From Chaenocephalus aceratus (taxonomy: Eukaryota; Chordata; Actinopteri; Perciformes; Channichthyidae): 64,000 nt of DNA. The notes below the pieces were generated by a model that had not been told where the DNA came from, ran no database searches, and worked only from the letters and a program-made list of their open reading frames with translations. Position numbers and translations under genes: made by a program. Positions 26,201-41,400 of the stretch are shown piece by piece. The stretch spans positions 682,001-746,000 of the forward strand of contig CM043803.1 in the NCBI GenBank assembly GCA_023974075.1, written 5' to 3'. Numbering within the stretch: position 1 is the first letter of the stretch; every line of letters begins with the position of its first letter.

Positions 26201-29200
26201 TGGGAGGGGGAGTGCAGAATGAGTCATCTCAAATGTTTCGCAGCCGGAGAAAATAATTCTTTAAGTATTCACAAAGTCCTTCTACTGACATGCTTTCAAC
26301 ACTTCATTTAAGAATACTTTGTTATAGCAGCACAATGACAGGCTAAGAGGTGAGAAAACAAATGAAGAGCTTTTTGAACGAAGTCAAATAAAAAAGAAAT
26401 TGGTGTAACCAATGAATCTGGATCAATGTACGGATTCAATGTTCCAATACCATCAGTGCAAAATGAAAACATCATAAAGATACTCTTCTGTTTTATAATA
26501 CCCATGGCACAGTTGTTCCATTTCTAGCCAAGTGCACCTCCTCCCCTCAGAGCCCAGTAATGCAGTTTTCCAGTTATAATGATTACTGATTATATTCATA
26601 AAGTTGATCTAACGTAACTGATAGTGTGGCAGTTTGATACTCCTCATATCGATCGTAGGCCTCTGAATTCTGAATTGAATTAAAATCATATTGTTGTCCC
26701 AAGAATTGGTATGATATGTTATCATAATGAAACTTCTCATTTAAAACTCTGAAAAATATATACTATAAACATTACAATACGTTAGACCAGTGCTTCTCAA
26801 AGTGTGGTCCGCGGACCACTGGTGGTCCGTGAGCGCCCCCTAGTGGTCCGTGAGTATATTGGTAAAATGTCACATTTGAAATACATTTATTTATTTAAGT
26901 TTTCCGCACTCTCGCGGGAATATCTCCGCAATGGAGCGAGCTTAAGTTTCACTTTCGATTGCATGATATAGCCCAGCGCAACACCTTAATCACACATGTT
27001 GCCACTTGTTTGTACCATTTTCAGGCAATTTGTAATCTGTTCTAAAAAAACGATGTGTTTTTGGATATTTGTGGAGTTAGGTGGTCCGCGAGTGTTTTTT
27101 TATTGGTTAAGTGGTCCTTGGTATGAAAAAGTTTGAGAAACACTGCGTTAGACTATAGGCCTATCGGTAAATTATTCTTAAGCTGTAATGTGGTAACTTA
27201 ATGTAATTTATAGGTATACAGTATAGCTATACGTTTTAATGCTTTTACATTGTATTATTTATATATATATATATATATGTTCAACTTGTTTATACTATTG
27301 TGTCATTCATTTGTAGTATTTCTATAATTTGCATATGTCTAACATTGTCTATAATTTTTCATATTTTTATTCATATTGTTTTTGAAACTTTAATTCAGAC
27401 ATGATGTCTGCCAGAGATTCACTAGGATTTATTTTTGCACAAACTACTAATATAATCTAATATAAGCAAGATATTATATAGCATACAATCTAATATATAA
27501 AGTGGGAATAAAATAAAGCAGTGATTTATTTCTTAAATGTTATTATTACTTTTTTCTTAATAGAATGATATAAATGATATAATGGTAAAAAGGGGGTTTG
27601 ATGCACGAATTAACGAACAAATTCCACTAATGAACAGTGCAGCAGGGGATGCTTCACACACAGAGTAAAGTGTGGATTTTAAATGTTTGTTTTTGATCAA
27701 TTACAAGGCTGCACAGACAGGAAGACAAAAAGAAACGTCCTTATTGAACTCTCCTCGGTGTGCGATGAGTCACCCTGTGTGTGGGTTACTCTCTGGGCGC
27801 ACCGAGCCAATCATCTTGGGCTTGATTAAACACAAATGAAGCCAATTGTCAGCAGGTCAAGTCATTACACACACACCACAAGAGGCACATAACAATGAGG
27901 AAGTTTTATACATATCACCCCCCTGCTCATTCAAATATGCAATAATTAGGATTGAGTGTATTTGATGGAAAAGAATGTGCCAGAAGTCACCAAGCTAAAT
28001 TAATATTGTTCATAGCGCCAGATCAATACAAATCCATAGCATTGACACATTGTCCTACGCATACTTATTTAAAGTGTAAGGTTATACACTGGGGATAGCA
28101 TCCACTGGTACTGAAAGACAGGATGAGATAAATTGACAGAAAACAGGTTGTGTTTTCAGACGTAAGACCTGCATTAGTCGGTAATTAATACCCATCAGGC
28201 CGAGCTGATTCACTGACAGGATGCCAAAGGGAGTGAGATCACACTGGGTATTGAATCAGTCACTGCCATTAGTACTCATTGTCAAAAGGATGCAGATTAG
28301 CTGCTTATTTTGGGGGGAAAACCATTGATAATACTTATTTTTGTATCGATTAGGTTGCTTCTGTTTTACTTCTTTGTAATATTGTACTAATTCCAAACTG
28401 CACCAGCATTTATCTGCATGTTATGGTGTTACGAAGGTCGTTATTTCCTTTAAAAGCTCCATGATTAATACAAATTGGAGTAAAAGGGCACAGTAATGTA
28501 GTGTCAATGGAACAATCTTGCTCCTGCGCGGCTGCTCAGTCAGCACAAAGCCAGTGCAAGTGGCACTTATTAATAATTGATGCATGCTTAAAAAATAAGT
28601 CATGTGATTCATGGTTGCTGGCTGATGATGCCGTCAGCTGGTGACAACAAGCGGGCTGTCAGTGCTGTGACCGGGGTCGTTTTGTTACATCCGTTATGTG
28701 TGCTTCTATTTTCGACCTCTAACTCTGAGGCAGATTTTTAATTGTATCCTAAGGTCGATTAATTTGCATAATTTATAAAGACATCAAATGTTCAGGGCAT
28801 GACACAAACAAGAGTACAGTGGAAATGTTACTTTATGTTAGGTTAGGGGTAAGGGGACATGTTGAGGCTGCATATCTTTATTATTTCCAAGATTACTTAA
28901 AGGGTTATAGCATTTGTTTAATGTCTTGGATTCAAATTCAGTGCAACATTTTTTTTAATTAACATATTTTCTACCAGTTTGCTCTTTCATGTCTGTAAAT
29001 ATGAAATTACACCAGCGCCTCTGTCCAAAGTTCAAAAGTACATCTACCAACACCTCTAATTAACAGGCCTGTAACAATACAGTATGTGATAAACGTTCTC
29101 TTCATTTTGTTATAACACCCACATTTTATAAATCTGCACTTTGTTATAAACAGCTTGAATGCAAAATCAAATGTATTTGCAACAAATGATTACATCTTAA

Positions 29201-32200
29201 TTCTTACATAATGTGGGAGTTGCAATTTCCCCAAAAATATATATAATTATATTACAATAATATTACCAACCAAAATAGAGGCTTTCATCTGTACTTGTTA
29301 ATTTATCAAAGAAAGTGAAGGCATAATTTGACACTTAATGTAGTTTAGGTCGATGAGTCAAGATAATCTAACTAAATGTGTCTTTATAAGCGAGCCAGTA
29401 TGCATAGAATTAGCATATTTGAAGACATTCAGTTTGGTTGGTTATACCATAAATAATGTATTATTACATTTTCATGCATTACTGCAATATTTAATATTTC
29501 AAAATGCAGAGAAATGTATTACATATTGCATGTAGGCTATTTGTTTCAGATGTGTGGGGCAAGCTGTTTCCAACCACATCCAGTCTCTTTATGCTAAGCT
29601 AGGCTAATCATCCTCTGGCTCTACCTGCATTTTGCCACTACATTTTTATCTTGAACTTTCAGAAAGAAAGCCAGTAGTTGTACTTGCCAAAATGTTGAAC
29701 AATTTCTTTAACCAGTCAGTTTGGGGTATATTTCATTTCGATATTAGTGTACTGTCTCGGTTAAGAATACGCTACAAAATAGAAAAATTCCCCAGATTTG
29801 GTCTCATTTACATTTTGATTAATTATTTAATCTGAGTTTGTTCTTCTCTGTTTGCCTCGCAGGAGCATCCGCTGCCTGAGAAACATCATCCACTGGAACC
29901 TCATCACCGCCTTCATCCTGAGGAACGCCACATGGTTTATCGTCCAAATGACCATGAGTCCCGCAGTGCACGAAAGTAACGTGGTACGTACCTTCATCTC
30001 TAGATCTTTGACAAGAAATAGTTTTCTTTCGGAACTAAAGGAACTCTCTTACTTGGAACAATATTTTGTATCCAAATATATAGTATACAATCTCTGAGCC
30101 ACTATCTTTTGTGTATTTTGGCAAGCTTTGATGTTGATTGCTATTTTTTGTGTCGCGTTAAAGCATATGGTGAAAGAAGTTCTATAAAAAGATTCCAAAA
30201 TAAATAAGAGAGCGGTAAAATAACTTGTAATTTTGGATTGGAATGAAATGTTTGCCCGCTATGACTTCCTTTTGGGGTTTTTATTAACCGTTGAGGGTCA
30301 ATCATTATCAACACAAACACTGCAGTTCATACTGGAGTTAATCCTACATACACCATGCTGCACCATGCACATAATACTATCAAGAGCACCAGTTGTGGAT
30401 TAATCCGCCGTTGGAAATAGTCCCCAACAAATTTCCTCTGTTTGCAATGTTTGATAAAAACTGCAATGACCTGCTGTTTTACATATAAAGCCTTTTTGTA
30501 TGGTTTATATCTGCAGTAGGATTGATGAGTGTCATGGTTACAGAAACTCTTAGGAGTTACACCTTGTTGGTTAAGGGTTAGGGTTGTGACTTTGTGCTAA
30601 AAATGATCATCCTTCAGTTATTAAGCTGTTCCTCTTTACATAAAAGGTTTTTGAATTGTATTATTTTTTGAATATTTTCTTGTTAGTGTCTTCAAGGACG
30701 ACCCAGCAACTGAGTTTCAAGAAACAGCTGCTGTATTCATGAACTTCACATAATAATGTGTCTTTATAGTGAGGCTTTGGGTTGCCTTTAACCACCAGAG
30801 GAGTTTGAATACTCCTGGTCATTGATTCTTTAAGCCTGTTAACTCAATTGGACGGATCCAAAATCCCCCATATGTGTTCAGTTCACTCAAGTTATCCCCT
30901 GTGTGTTTCTGGGAAATAAAACGTGTATTACAAATGACTGGCGGACAAGGAAGTCATAAAGAAGAGCATGTTTCTTGTATTAAAAAGCGTTGAGTCTCAA
31001 ACAGAGCTTCCTTTGACAGACCATTTAGCAACAGTTTCCTGATGATATGATTATAATGTAACCCACAGAACATGTGGTGTGCTATGCAGTGTTTTTGCAG
31101 TAGGACAAAATTAGAGACTGTAAAATGTTTAACTGAATAATTTGTCTCGTAGATTTGGTGCCGCCTCGTCACAGCCTCCTTCAACTATTTCCACTCCACC
31201 AACTTCTTCTGGATGTTTGGCGAAGGCTGCTACCTCCACACCGCCATCGTCCTCACCTACTCCACCGACAAGCTGCGCAAGTGGATGTTCATCTGCATCG
31301 GCTGGTGTATGTACAATAAAACTCACATCCCTACAGCTGAATACAAAACCTTCAGGGCTTTGAATTTGACTAACGATTATTTTCTGGAATAAACGTTCGG
31401 TTTATAAAATTACAGAAATAAGTGAACAATTTTCCATCCTTGTTTCTCAAATCCAAGTTGGTATTTAAATGTATTTTGTTATACCAAAGATATTAACTTT
31501 AATAAGAAACGAAAAAAATCTGCATTTCTCCTTACTTAAGAGGCTGAAAACAGCATTTTCTGCAGTTTTGGCATGAAAATGATTTAATGGATTAATCATT
31601 ATAGTTGGTAACTAACTGATCAGTAGATTAAACATTGCGGCTTGAAAAAGCATTTGTTAGCATTGTTTACGTTTTTGGGGAAATACACTTATTTACTTTC
31701 TTTCAAATGGAGGATTGATATCACTCACTTGTTAAGTGATATCAATCGTGTTAAGTATAGATCGAGAGCCAGGAACAGTTAGCTTAGCTTAGCATAAAGA
31801 CTAGTAGCATGGGAGAAAGGCTATCTTTGCTCTTACCAATATCAAAAATACACTTACTAACACCTCAATCTACCATATTTAATGTTCACAAAGATAATTG
31901 TTTAAGGAACAAATTGTTTTTTATAAGGGAGTATTTTCCAAGCTAGCTTCTAGTGGTATTGCTAAGCTAAGCTAATTGGCTCTCGGCTGTTAAGTAGTAT
32001 CAATTTGAATAGCGTAGAAAGCGAGTAATTGTATTTCTCAAATGTTAAACTACTTGTTTAACTCCAGTCAGTTTAGATATTTCGCTTTAACAGACCACAC
32101 TGAGGGTCAGACACACATTAAGCTAACAATGGGAGCAGATTACTTGATGGAGATACCAGGATTTGCTGTGGCAGCTTGGAAACGTCTTGGTGTGGAGTTC

Positions 32201-35200
32201 ACTAACACCCCGTTTCACACTGTCAAACTCAACTATGTGCTGCTGAGTGTATTGTGCCATCAGGATTACATTTCCCCCGGGGCCGTGTGAAGCCTCCGTG
32301 TGAAGGAAGACATTTTTTCAGCACATTTCAGGACGGCCATGCAAACATTTATAAGATCAAATTTTATTTGCTTCGCTTAGCTTCAACTCGGGCTTCAAGA
32401 GCAGACATTATTATTAAAGCAGATGGGCATAGGCACGAGATTAAATCAAGACAAATTACAAGTAATCTGGGCATGTGGGAGTATATTTTTATAGAGATTT
32501 ACCATTACACTAATGGCAGTATATTTCTAAGTGGAACATTTCCTGATTTCAACCCAGTCTCATGGCATTTCGTGTTCACCAACACGATTTGTAATCTATT
32601 GGTTCGTGTTCACCAACACGATTTCCCCCTTTTTTTCGTGTTGCACACCACGATTTTAAAAGCAATGTATTTCTACTGGTAACGTGTTTCGTGCCTGCAG
32701 CACGTATTTTTCTCCGGTCGGGTCGTGGAAGACCGGAAGCTGTGTGGTTCATAAAAACATGTTCTTACTCAATATCAAGCCACAATTATTGCTTTTATTT
32801 TAAATCGTATAATTTCGGACTTTTGTTGCCGTCTGTGAGGAAAATAAACGGGGCTCAGAGCCTCAGAATACTGAAATCTGTATTTTTAAATATTTGTTTC
32901 CTTCTAATTTGTTATTCTTTTCAAAATAACACACTGTTATTTACTCACCTATAACACACAATTATCCTTGCTTTTATTTATTGGTTTAATTCCATAATCT
33001 CTGGCTTTTTTGGCGTCCGTCAGGAACTGAATTTCAAAATAAAATAACCGGACATAAGGGACATAAGGGACATAAGGGACATTTCAAGCATCATTGCGAT
33101 TGTCAACATTTCTGAGTTTAGGATGGCCGAAGACACTACACTACCCATAATCCCCAGCTATCATTTAGGACTACAGTCCCCGTGATTAATCTTCAAACTC
33201 TGGGATTGGATGTTGGAGTGGTAGTGCGCCAAGGTTACGCCGAGCGTCAAACAGCTGTTGGAAATGGAACGAAACCACGCCAGACTATCCAAAACTGGAA
33301 TCGAACACCCCCCCAGAACTACACATGCTGGCTATTGTGTTTCGCAACATGTTCTATGGGATGTCTCTACTGAACGTTTTCGTTTTTCCCACAATTAGAA
33401 GTTGCCAGTATTAAATACATTGGTGTTATCAAATGTAAAACATATAAATAATAAATGGGTGAAAATCGCTTGTGTCCATAATGCGCAGCATTAATATATA
33501 CCCACATGACAGCTCATTGTTACTTTGTAATTCTACTCCACTACAATTCAGAGGTTAACCTGGTATTTTTACTCCACTGCATTTATTTGAGTTACTTTGC
33601 AGATTCTGATTAATGATGTGAAATATAAACAACCCTTAAATCAGACTTTAGTTACACCTGAGTAAAATTCAGGGAAGGTGATTGTCAAGTGCCAACAATC
33701 AGGAGAGATATTTGATAGTTGGTGCTTGAGAAGACTAAACATGTATCTGCAATTGACATGAATGGAAACAAGTAATAAAGTATATTAATTACTCGTTATT
33801 CTCTACTAATAGTTAATTAAAGACTGTATATTATGGCTATTTTGCACATCCCTTTCAAGATTTTCAAAGGTTTATTGACATATCATATATACAACTACGG
33901 TGTAGTTATGCAATGAATGAAACACTTGGGTCACAGGTTCCTCAACAGTGCATTACAAGACTTCTATCAATATGTGTGTACCTCCACCATTAAACTGTCA
34001 TATTCTGCTCATTTCTTATTCTATCTACATACATAAGAGTATAATTAATGTGTATAATATCAGTTAAAATAAGTGCTTCAACATAGTTAACATTGCAGGA
34101 AAAGCAATATATTAGACGTTAAGTACTTTGTCAGGCTTAATATGTATCTGTAGATAGATACCCCCAAAGTTTTTTTCTTATTTAAAAGAAGACCTTCATC
34201 TGTTATTTAATGTTTAAATAAAGGTTAATTTGTTTTACTGTTTTGTACCTCCTCCTATTTATATATTTATACATCCTGCACTAAACTGTTTTATTGTAGA
34301 GATCACTTATAGTATCTTCTTGATTTTTTATATTTTATATTTCTATCACAGACCTTCTACTTTCCCCCTATGAAAGTATGTACTCTTAATATTTTTGTAA
34401 TCAAATATAACATAAAAACAGTAATTCAATAACGTGCTTTAACCACTAGGAGGTGCACACAAGGTACACACAGCCATAATAACTTTTGTATTATATTATT
34501 AGTGTAGGACACTTATGTATGTACAACATCTGAAGATGTGTAGTTTTATTCATGCTTTCACATCATTTTACAGAATATTGCTATACTATTTCAGACTCAG
34601 TATTTACATTCTTACATTCAAAGAAAATCAGTAATATCTTTAAAAACTACAGTCCTTTTCTATCAGCTGTGCACCGTTATGGTGTAAATATAACCTATCT
34701 ATGAATTAGATAAAATGTAAAAGTCAGCCGAATTAGTGTTGATACTGCAAGGAGACGTATTGTGTGAAGAGAAATTGAAGATGTTGTTTAATTGTTGATA
34801 TGTTTATGATCCACGTCAAGTATTCAGTTTCGGCGGCATTTCTTCAGTTTTTCCAAAGGTCTTCTCATCAGGGCTCTATAAATAAAGAACTACGGCAGAT
34901 CTGTAATATGTAATGCAGCCGAACCGTGTATTACAATGCCAAGATCACTCGGAATTAAGTATTTTTTTATTCTTTTAAAATGTTTTCCGGATTTCATATA
35001 ATATAAACACCAAATCCCAGCATGCATAACGGCTAAAACATCCAATCAGCGAGCTTAAACCATAGCTGAGGATCTTGGGTAATCTCTCGAAATGCCTACG
35101 TCTGTTTCCGGTTATATTTATTTTGAAATTCAGTTCCTGACGGACGCCAAAAAAGCCCGAGATTATGGAATTAAACCAATAAATAAAAGCAAGGATAATT

Positions 35201-38200
35201 GTGTGTTATTGGTGAGTAAATAACAGTGTGTTATTTTGAAAAGAATAACAAATTAGAAGGAAAAAAAGATTTAAAAAATACAGATTTCAGTATCCTGAGG
35301 CTCTGAGCCCCATTTAATTTCCTCACAGACGGCAACAAAAGTCCGAAATTATACGATTTAAAATAAAAGCAATAATTGTGGCTTGATATTGAGTAAGAAC
35401 ATGTTTTTATGAACCACACAGCTTCCGGTCTTCCTCGACCCGACCGGAGAAAAAGACGTGCTGCAGGCACGAAACACGTTACCAGTAGAAATACATTGCT
35501 TTTAAAATTGTGCTGTGCAACACGAAAAAAAGGGGGAAATCGTGTTGGTGAACACGAATCAATAGATTAAAAATCGTGTTGGTGAACACGAAATGCCGTG
35601 AGACTGGGTTGCTGATTTATATGTGACGAGGCATCTGGCACATTCCTCATGGTCAAGGAATGGCTGTTTGTCTGCTCTATAATACTCCCTTAAATCAGTA
35701 AATCAGATGATCACTCTGCATTATCGTCAAGCAGAGTCCAGCTACTCATTCATTCACAAAAAGTTCACATGGTGACATGTCTCGGCTTGAATCTGTGGAT
35801 CACAGCACACCAGGAACAATAGCTTCTGATAGAGCTTGGCAGGCGCTGGTGAAAAAAAGAATCTAGGACTTCTTATTGCAGCGTGAAATCCCTGAAGGCA
35901 CATTTTGTGATCTGAATAGCAGGGAAAGATGAAATAATCTGTTATGTGTCCTTTCTTTTCCTTCACAGGTATACCCTTCCCTATAATTGTGGCATGGGCG
36001 ATTGGAAAGCTGTACTACGACAATGAAAAGTAAGCCCTTTGTTGTGCCTCCTCTTTTCAGAGAAACCAAACCCGCTAATTAAAGGACAAGTGCAAAGTGA
36101 AACTGTATTGCATTAAGGAGACTAATGTCTATTATTAACCTGCGGTAATCACATTTTCACTGTACAATATTCTTAATTACATATTATCCCCCTGGCCATT
36201 TCCACTTTGAGAGGGAGTGCTTGGCTCTTGATTGATATAAAGTGTCTCGTTTTGCACATGGTACACAGGTGAAAATGGATTCTGCATTTTATATATATGA
36301 ATAGAAATATAGAACACCAGCCTTATCCTCTTATCAACTTGAAATGTTTGATTTTTATTTTCAAGTCTCCCTTGAAAAAGAGATCTATGATCTCAATGGG
36401 ACCAATCTGGTTAAATAAAGATTTGAAATGAAATGAAATGAAATCTCAAATAAATAATGTTTCTTTTAAAAAAGATCGGTGTAGCAATGTTCTTCTTCTT
36501 TCAGGATATTTTTTTCTTTGGTAGAAGAAAGCAAATTCAGTCAGGCATTTGTTGTTCATCATTTGATCCATGATGTTTTAGAATAAGTTTTAGTAGAATA
36601 AGTAAGTTAAGATTACGTTTTTCTATTTCAAATATATACATTTTATATTTTACCTCAAAGAAAGTATATTTTTTCAAGCTATTCAGTGCTGTGACGTTCC
36701 TCTTGTTTCAAGATATTTATTTATTTCAAAGAAAATGTGTTGTCTCTGACTGGAACATGTATAAACATCCTGAGCAGCTCATCAAAATAAGTTTATATTC
36801 TGAATACTTTATAAAGAGTGACAATATAATTACACCTGCCTAGAAGTAAGCATTTGTGATTTCTCTGTGTAATTGCAGGTGCTGGTTTGGAAAGCGAGCT
36901 GGCGTTTACACGGACTACATCTACCAAGGTCCCATGATCCTTGTCTTAGTGGTAAGAGTCTTTTGTTTTTATCCAGGCAGCAGCACTTTACATAACTCGC
37001 TGATACAATTAGTCTTTATTATGTCTTTTAAAATGCCTGACAGGCATGAAATGTTAAAAACCGCAACACATTCTTCACATTACAAAATGATGAATGTGAG
37101 GTTCTAACTCTTTACCTGTCGAGCGTGACATTTAAATCTCTGCAGCTTGGCACATTATTAGAAATATGAGAATCCTGATGGAAAACGAGAATGATATCCA
37201 GAGGTATGTTCAGTTTGTCTGTACTTAGGAATTATCTTGTTATTTCCAACATCTGAGGGAACATTTTCCAGGCTTTTATTTCATCATTTCATTAGGTGTT
37301 GACTATTGTGAATCCCTGCTGTCTCTCTCAGGCTGGCGATTCTGCAGCTACACAAAGACAAACTCTTAAGCAATAGTTCAGATCCTTTGAAGTTGGGTAG
37401 TAGAGGTACTTTACCCATATTTAGTGTGTTACATACAGTAGATGGTGTCGACACACCCCCACTCAGGAGAAAAAGCAGAGTACCAGCACGGAAGCTGACA
37501 AATGTATTGCTGTGGACATCAGCAAAACGTATACAAGACGCCTAAAAGAAAGGCCCACCAAAAAAAAATCAATATCAGTTTAAGTGCAGTGCACGCTATA
37601 TTTAGAATCTTTTCACCGCTTAACCTTGCTGTCAGTCAACCCTTTCCTACGGGGAACTGAAGCCGCTATCTATCCCCTCTTCAGAGCCACCACTACCCTT
37701 TGACAAAAACAGTAATTTTACCTCGCAGAACGCGGGACTTTCTACTCTACCACTGCCTCCATCAATTAGTTCTTAGGTGTTATTGTGTGACTTTGGTGAA
37801 TCCGTGCTAACTCTTTAAACAGGACATTAACCCCCCGCAGGACCTCTCCTTTAAATTCAGAGAAAAGCTGTGTGTTATTGTGACTCTTCCTCACTCTATG
37901 TGAAGCAGACACTCAGGCCTCCAGCAGGGCTCATGTTGAACGATCCTGCCGATTTGGCAGATTGTCAGGGGACTCAGCGCGGCAACTAACAACATTTAGT
38001 CATCTCTCGTCTGGACTGCAGTAACTCCCTCCTGGCTGCGCTCCCAAAGTCCTGGCCTTTGTCCAGGGCTGGAAAGTACATTTACTCAAGTCCTGTACTC
38101 AAGTACATTTATGAGATGCTTGTATTTCTGTGCTTAATTCCGATTATAATCAAAAAGAGGATGTATTTTCATAAATTACTAAAGTCTCCGAGCGGTATAT

Positions 38201-38334
38201 GAAGTAGTTCAAATTAGCTCCACCATTAAATATTAATAAATAAATGCTCATAATCCATTACATTTGAATATATTCAATTGAGTTAGATAGATAGAGAGAT
38301 AGATGGATGGATGGATGGATAGATAGATAGATAA

Positions 38335-38412
<78 letters not shown>

Positions 38413-41400
38413 CGATCGAAATACTATATATAGAGTATCTAATAGTACACATTTTATTTATAATATAAAATCCACTATTTTAGACCAAACTACCACAATG
38501 AAAGGACTTTTACTTGTAACAGAGTATCTCCTTTTTTTTTAAACACACATGAGACTGCATAAAATCCATTATGAAATAATAAATAAAGAATTGAATCATA
38601 ACAAATGTGACAGGAGAGGTTGAGAAGCCACGGGCTTATACAAAGGTCCTCCCCTCAACCTGAGGAGAAAACAAACAACATAGAAAAAAGGAAAAATTAC
38701 GAAAAAAGAAGACTAAGATAACTTCATCGTAATGACAGATATGTTTGTGTGTGTAACTTGGGTTCGAGTATCTCGCCGACCCTCTGACCGACCTGCTCTA
38801 CGCTTGGCATGTGTGCTGGCGAGGACCCGGGGATGTACAGTTATGTGAATGAAGTTATTTGGATCAGTGGTTCTGCAGAATAATGCGAAAGCCTGATTCT
38901 CTATGGACATCGATTAGCACCTGCGCTAAACCCGTCTGGAATTCTACTTTCTTCCAAAGCCTCCTTCAAACCCGGTGCACACACATTGACTCTGTCTTTG
39001 ACTTTAACAGGGCACAGATATTTTATGGGAGTTTCTGCACTCGTGGCCCCCGTAAACACATGAAAAAACTCATGTTGAAACCCAAGAAGCAGTGGCACCA
39101 CCACATCCAGAACGGGCAATACACTGGTGAAGGGAAATACAAAAAACACATCAACAAATAGTGTGACTTCATCAAATACATTTCATGACAGCAACTTGTA
39201 ACCCTTTCTAAGGATAACAAGCTCTTGCACTTTGGTGTTTTACATCACATGGTACCTTGTGGTATTGCTACTTCATTTTAAAAGTTCAGAGTCCTTGTTC
39301 CACCTTCCGTCCCGATCCACATGCACGCCCTGACTCTTTGAACCCTACCTCCCCTCGCTGTTGCAGATTGACCGTTTCTCTGCTCAGTTTGATCTATTTT
39401 CTCCCTGCCAGGTCTCCAGTGGAGGACTGACCTTCCCATACCTGCTTGAACAGAACGTTCCCTGATCTCCTCTCACTAGTTGAAAAAGGCATCTCACCAA
39501 GAGGCTCTTTATGTTTCTGTCTCTCCTGCCTTACTCTCCCCCTAAAGCACACATCTGCCTCCTTCAATATCCCTCTGCTACTTTCACCAAATATTGTCTT
39601 GCTTACAATAGCATATTAGCCTCTCAGGCTTGTATCTCTTTTGCTGAGCACTCGATCCTCCAGGATTATCTCTAGGACACCAGAATATTTTAGGTAACTG
39701 TCAGGTTTCTGCGGTGGTGAACCATCAGTGCCTTTTACCATTGGCGGCAGTTAATGTCAGGCATTAGGTGATGTACTGGGATAAGGTATTAAATAAGTAT
39801 TTTATTAACATGCTAACATAATGCATGAGGTTATTGAGCTGGTGAAATGGATGCTTCTTGAGAGATTGCCATCCATCTGTTCAGGCCAAGGTCAGGTCAT
39901 CTGGTCCTGGGCATAGACTGTATATATAGGTCCTGGGTAGTGTTCCTGCAGCTATTTTTGCTCCGTTGTTACATAATCCACACCTATTGCGCAAGCTATT
40001 GATTTTGTCATTCATCACATTGTGGGGAATATTAATCTCAAGGTGCACTTTAGATAACAGTTACAGGTTTAAGTATCATTAAAGGATAATGCTGGTGTTA
40101 TTTAATATTTTTCTTCCTAGTCAATCACAAAAAATGAAATCTGACCAACATACACCATCCTGCTGCCATCCACAGTGATGGAGGAAGCTCTGTAATTATA
40201 GCTTGATCCACAGGAAAACAATTACCAACTCAATCAATCAATCAATCAATCAATGTTTATTTATATAGCCCAATATCACAAATGTTACATTTGTCTCAGT
40301 GGTCTTCACAGTGTGTACAGAACATCAGTATGACAATATGACACCCTCTGTCCTTAGACCCTCTGTCCTTAGACCCTCTGTCCTTAGACCCTCACATCAT
40401 ACAAGGAAAAACTTCCAGAGAAAACCCACAGTTTAAAGGGAACATGGAGAAACCTCAGGGAGAGCAACAGAGGAGGGATCCCTCTCCCAGGACGGACAGA
40501 CGTGCAATAGATGCCGTGTGCAAATTGAAAAGATAATACATTTGCAACATAGGTAGTCCAAATGTTTGGAAATGCATGTGTGTATAATAGGAAGATGAAT
40601 CCACGAGGATATCCATCCAGGACCGATGATCCAGGACCACAGCCACGACTCGCGATCCAGGGCTCGCGATCCAGGACACAGGACCGCAGGATCATCCATG
40701 ACTCCGGATCCCGGCGTATATAGACACCAAAAAGAAAGACATTTGGGGAAGCTGGGTTAATCGGAACATGAGAGTACACAGGTATAGACAGAGAGAAGGA
40801 AGAAGTAAGATGTCCCCCGACAAACTAAGCCTATATCAGCAAAACTAGGGGCTATATCTAATCAGCCCTAACTATAAGCTTTATCAAAAAGGAAGGTCTT
40901 AAGCGCACTCTTAAAAACGGATAGGGTGTCTGCCGCCCGAACACAAACTGGAAGCTGATTCCACAAATGTGGAGCTTGATAAGAAAAGGCTCTGGCTCCC
41001 ATTGTACTTTTAGAGACTCTAGGAACAACCAACAACCCTGCATTCTTGGAACGCAATGCCCTAGTAGGACAGTAGGGTATAATGAGTTCTTCTTTTCAAC
41101 TGTTGGAATAATTTATAAATTGTTAAAAGTATTTTTAATTACCTGGGAGTGTGAGGAACTTAAATAAACATTTTTCGCTTTTCTCTGCAATGTACTAATC
41201 AATTAATCTAGAAAAAAATAATCCAATTAAAAATGCAATAACAACCATCAATTGTTATTTAATATAGTAATATTATCATGCAAAATAATGTATTGCAATC
41301 TGATTCCTTTGAAATCCTACTTTGGTAAAAAAAAAATGTTTTAACTTTAAATAGACTTAACCTTGATTTTGAAATAAATATTGTTGACTTAGTACACATA

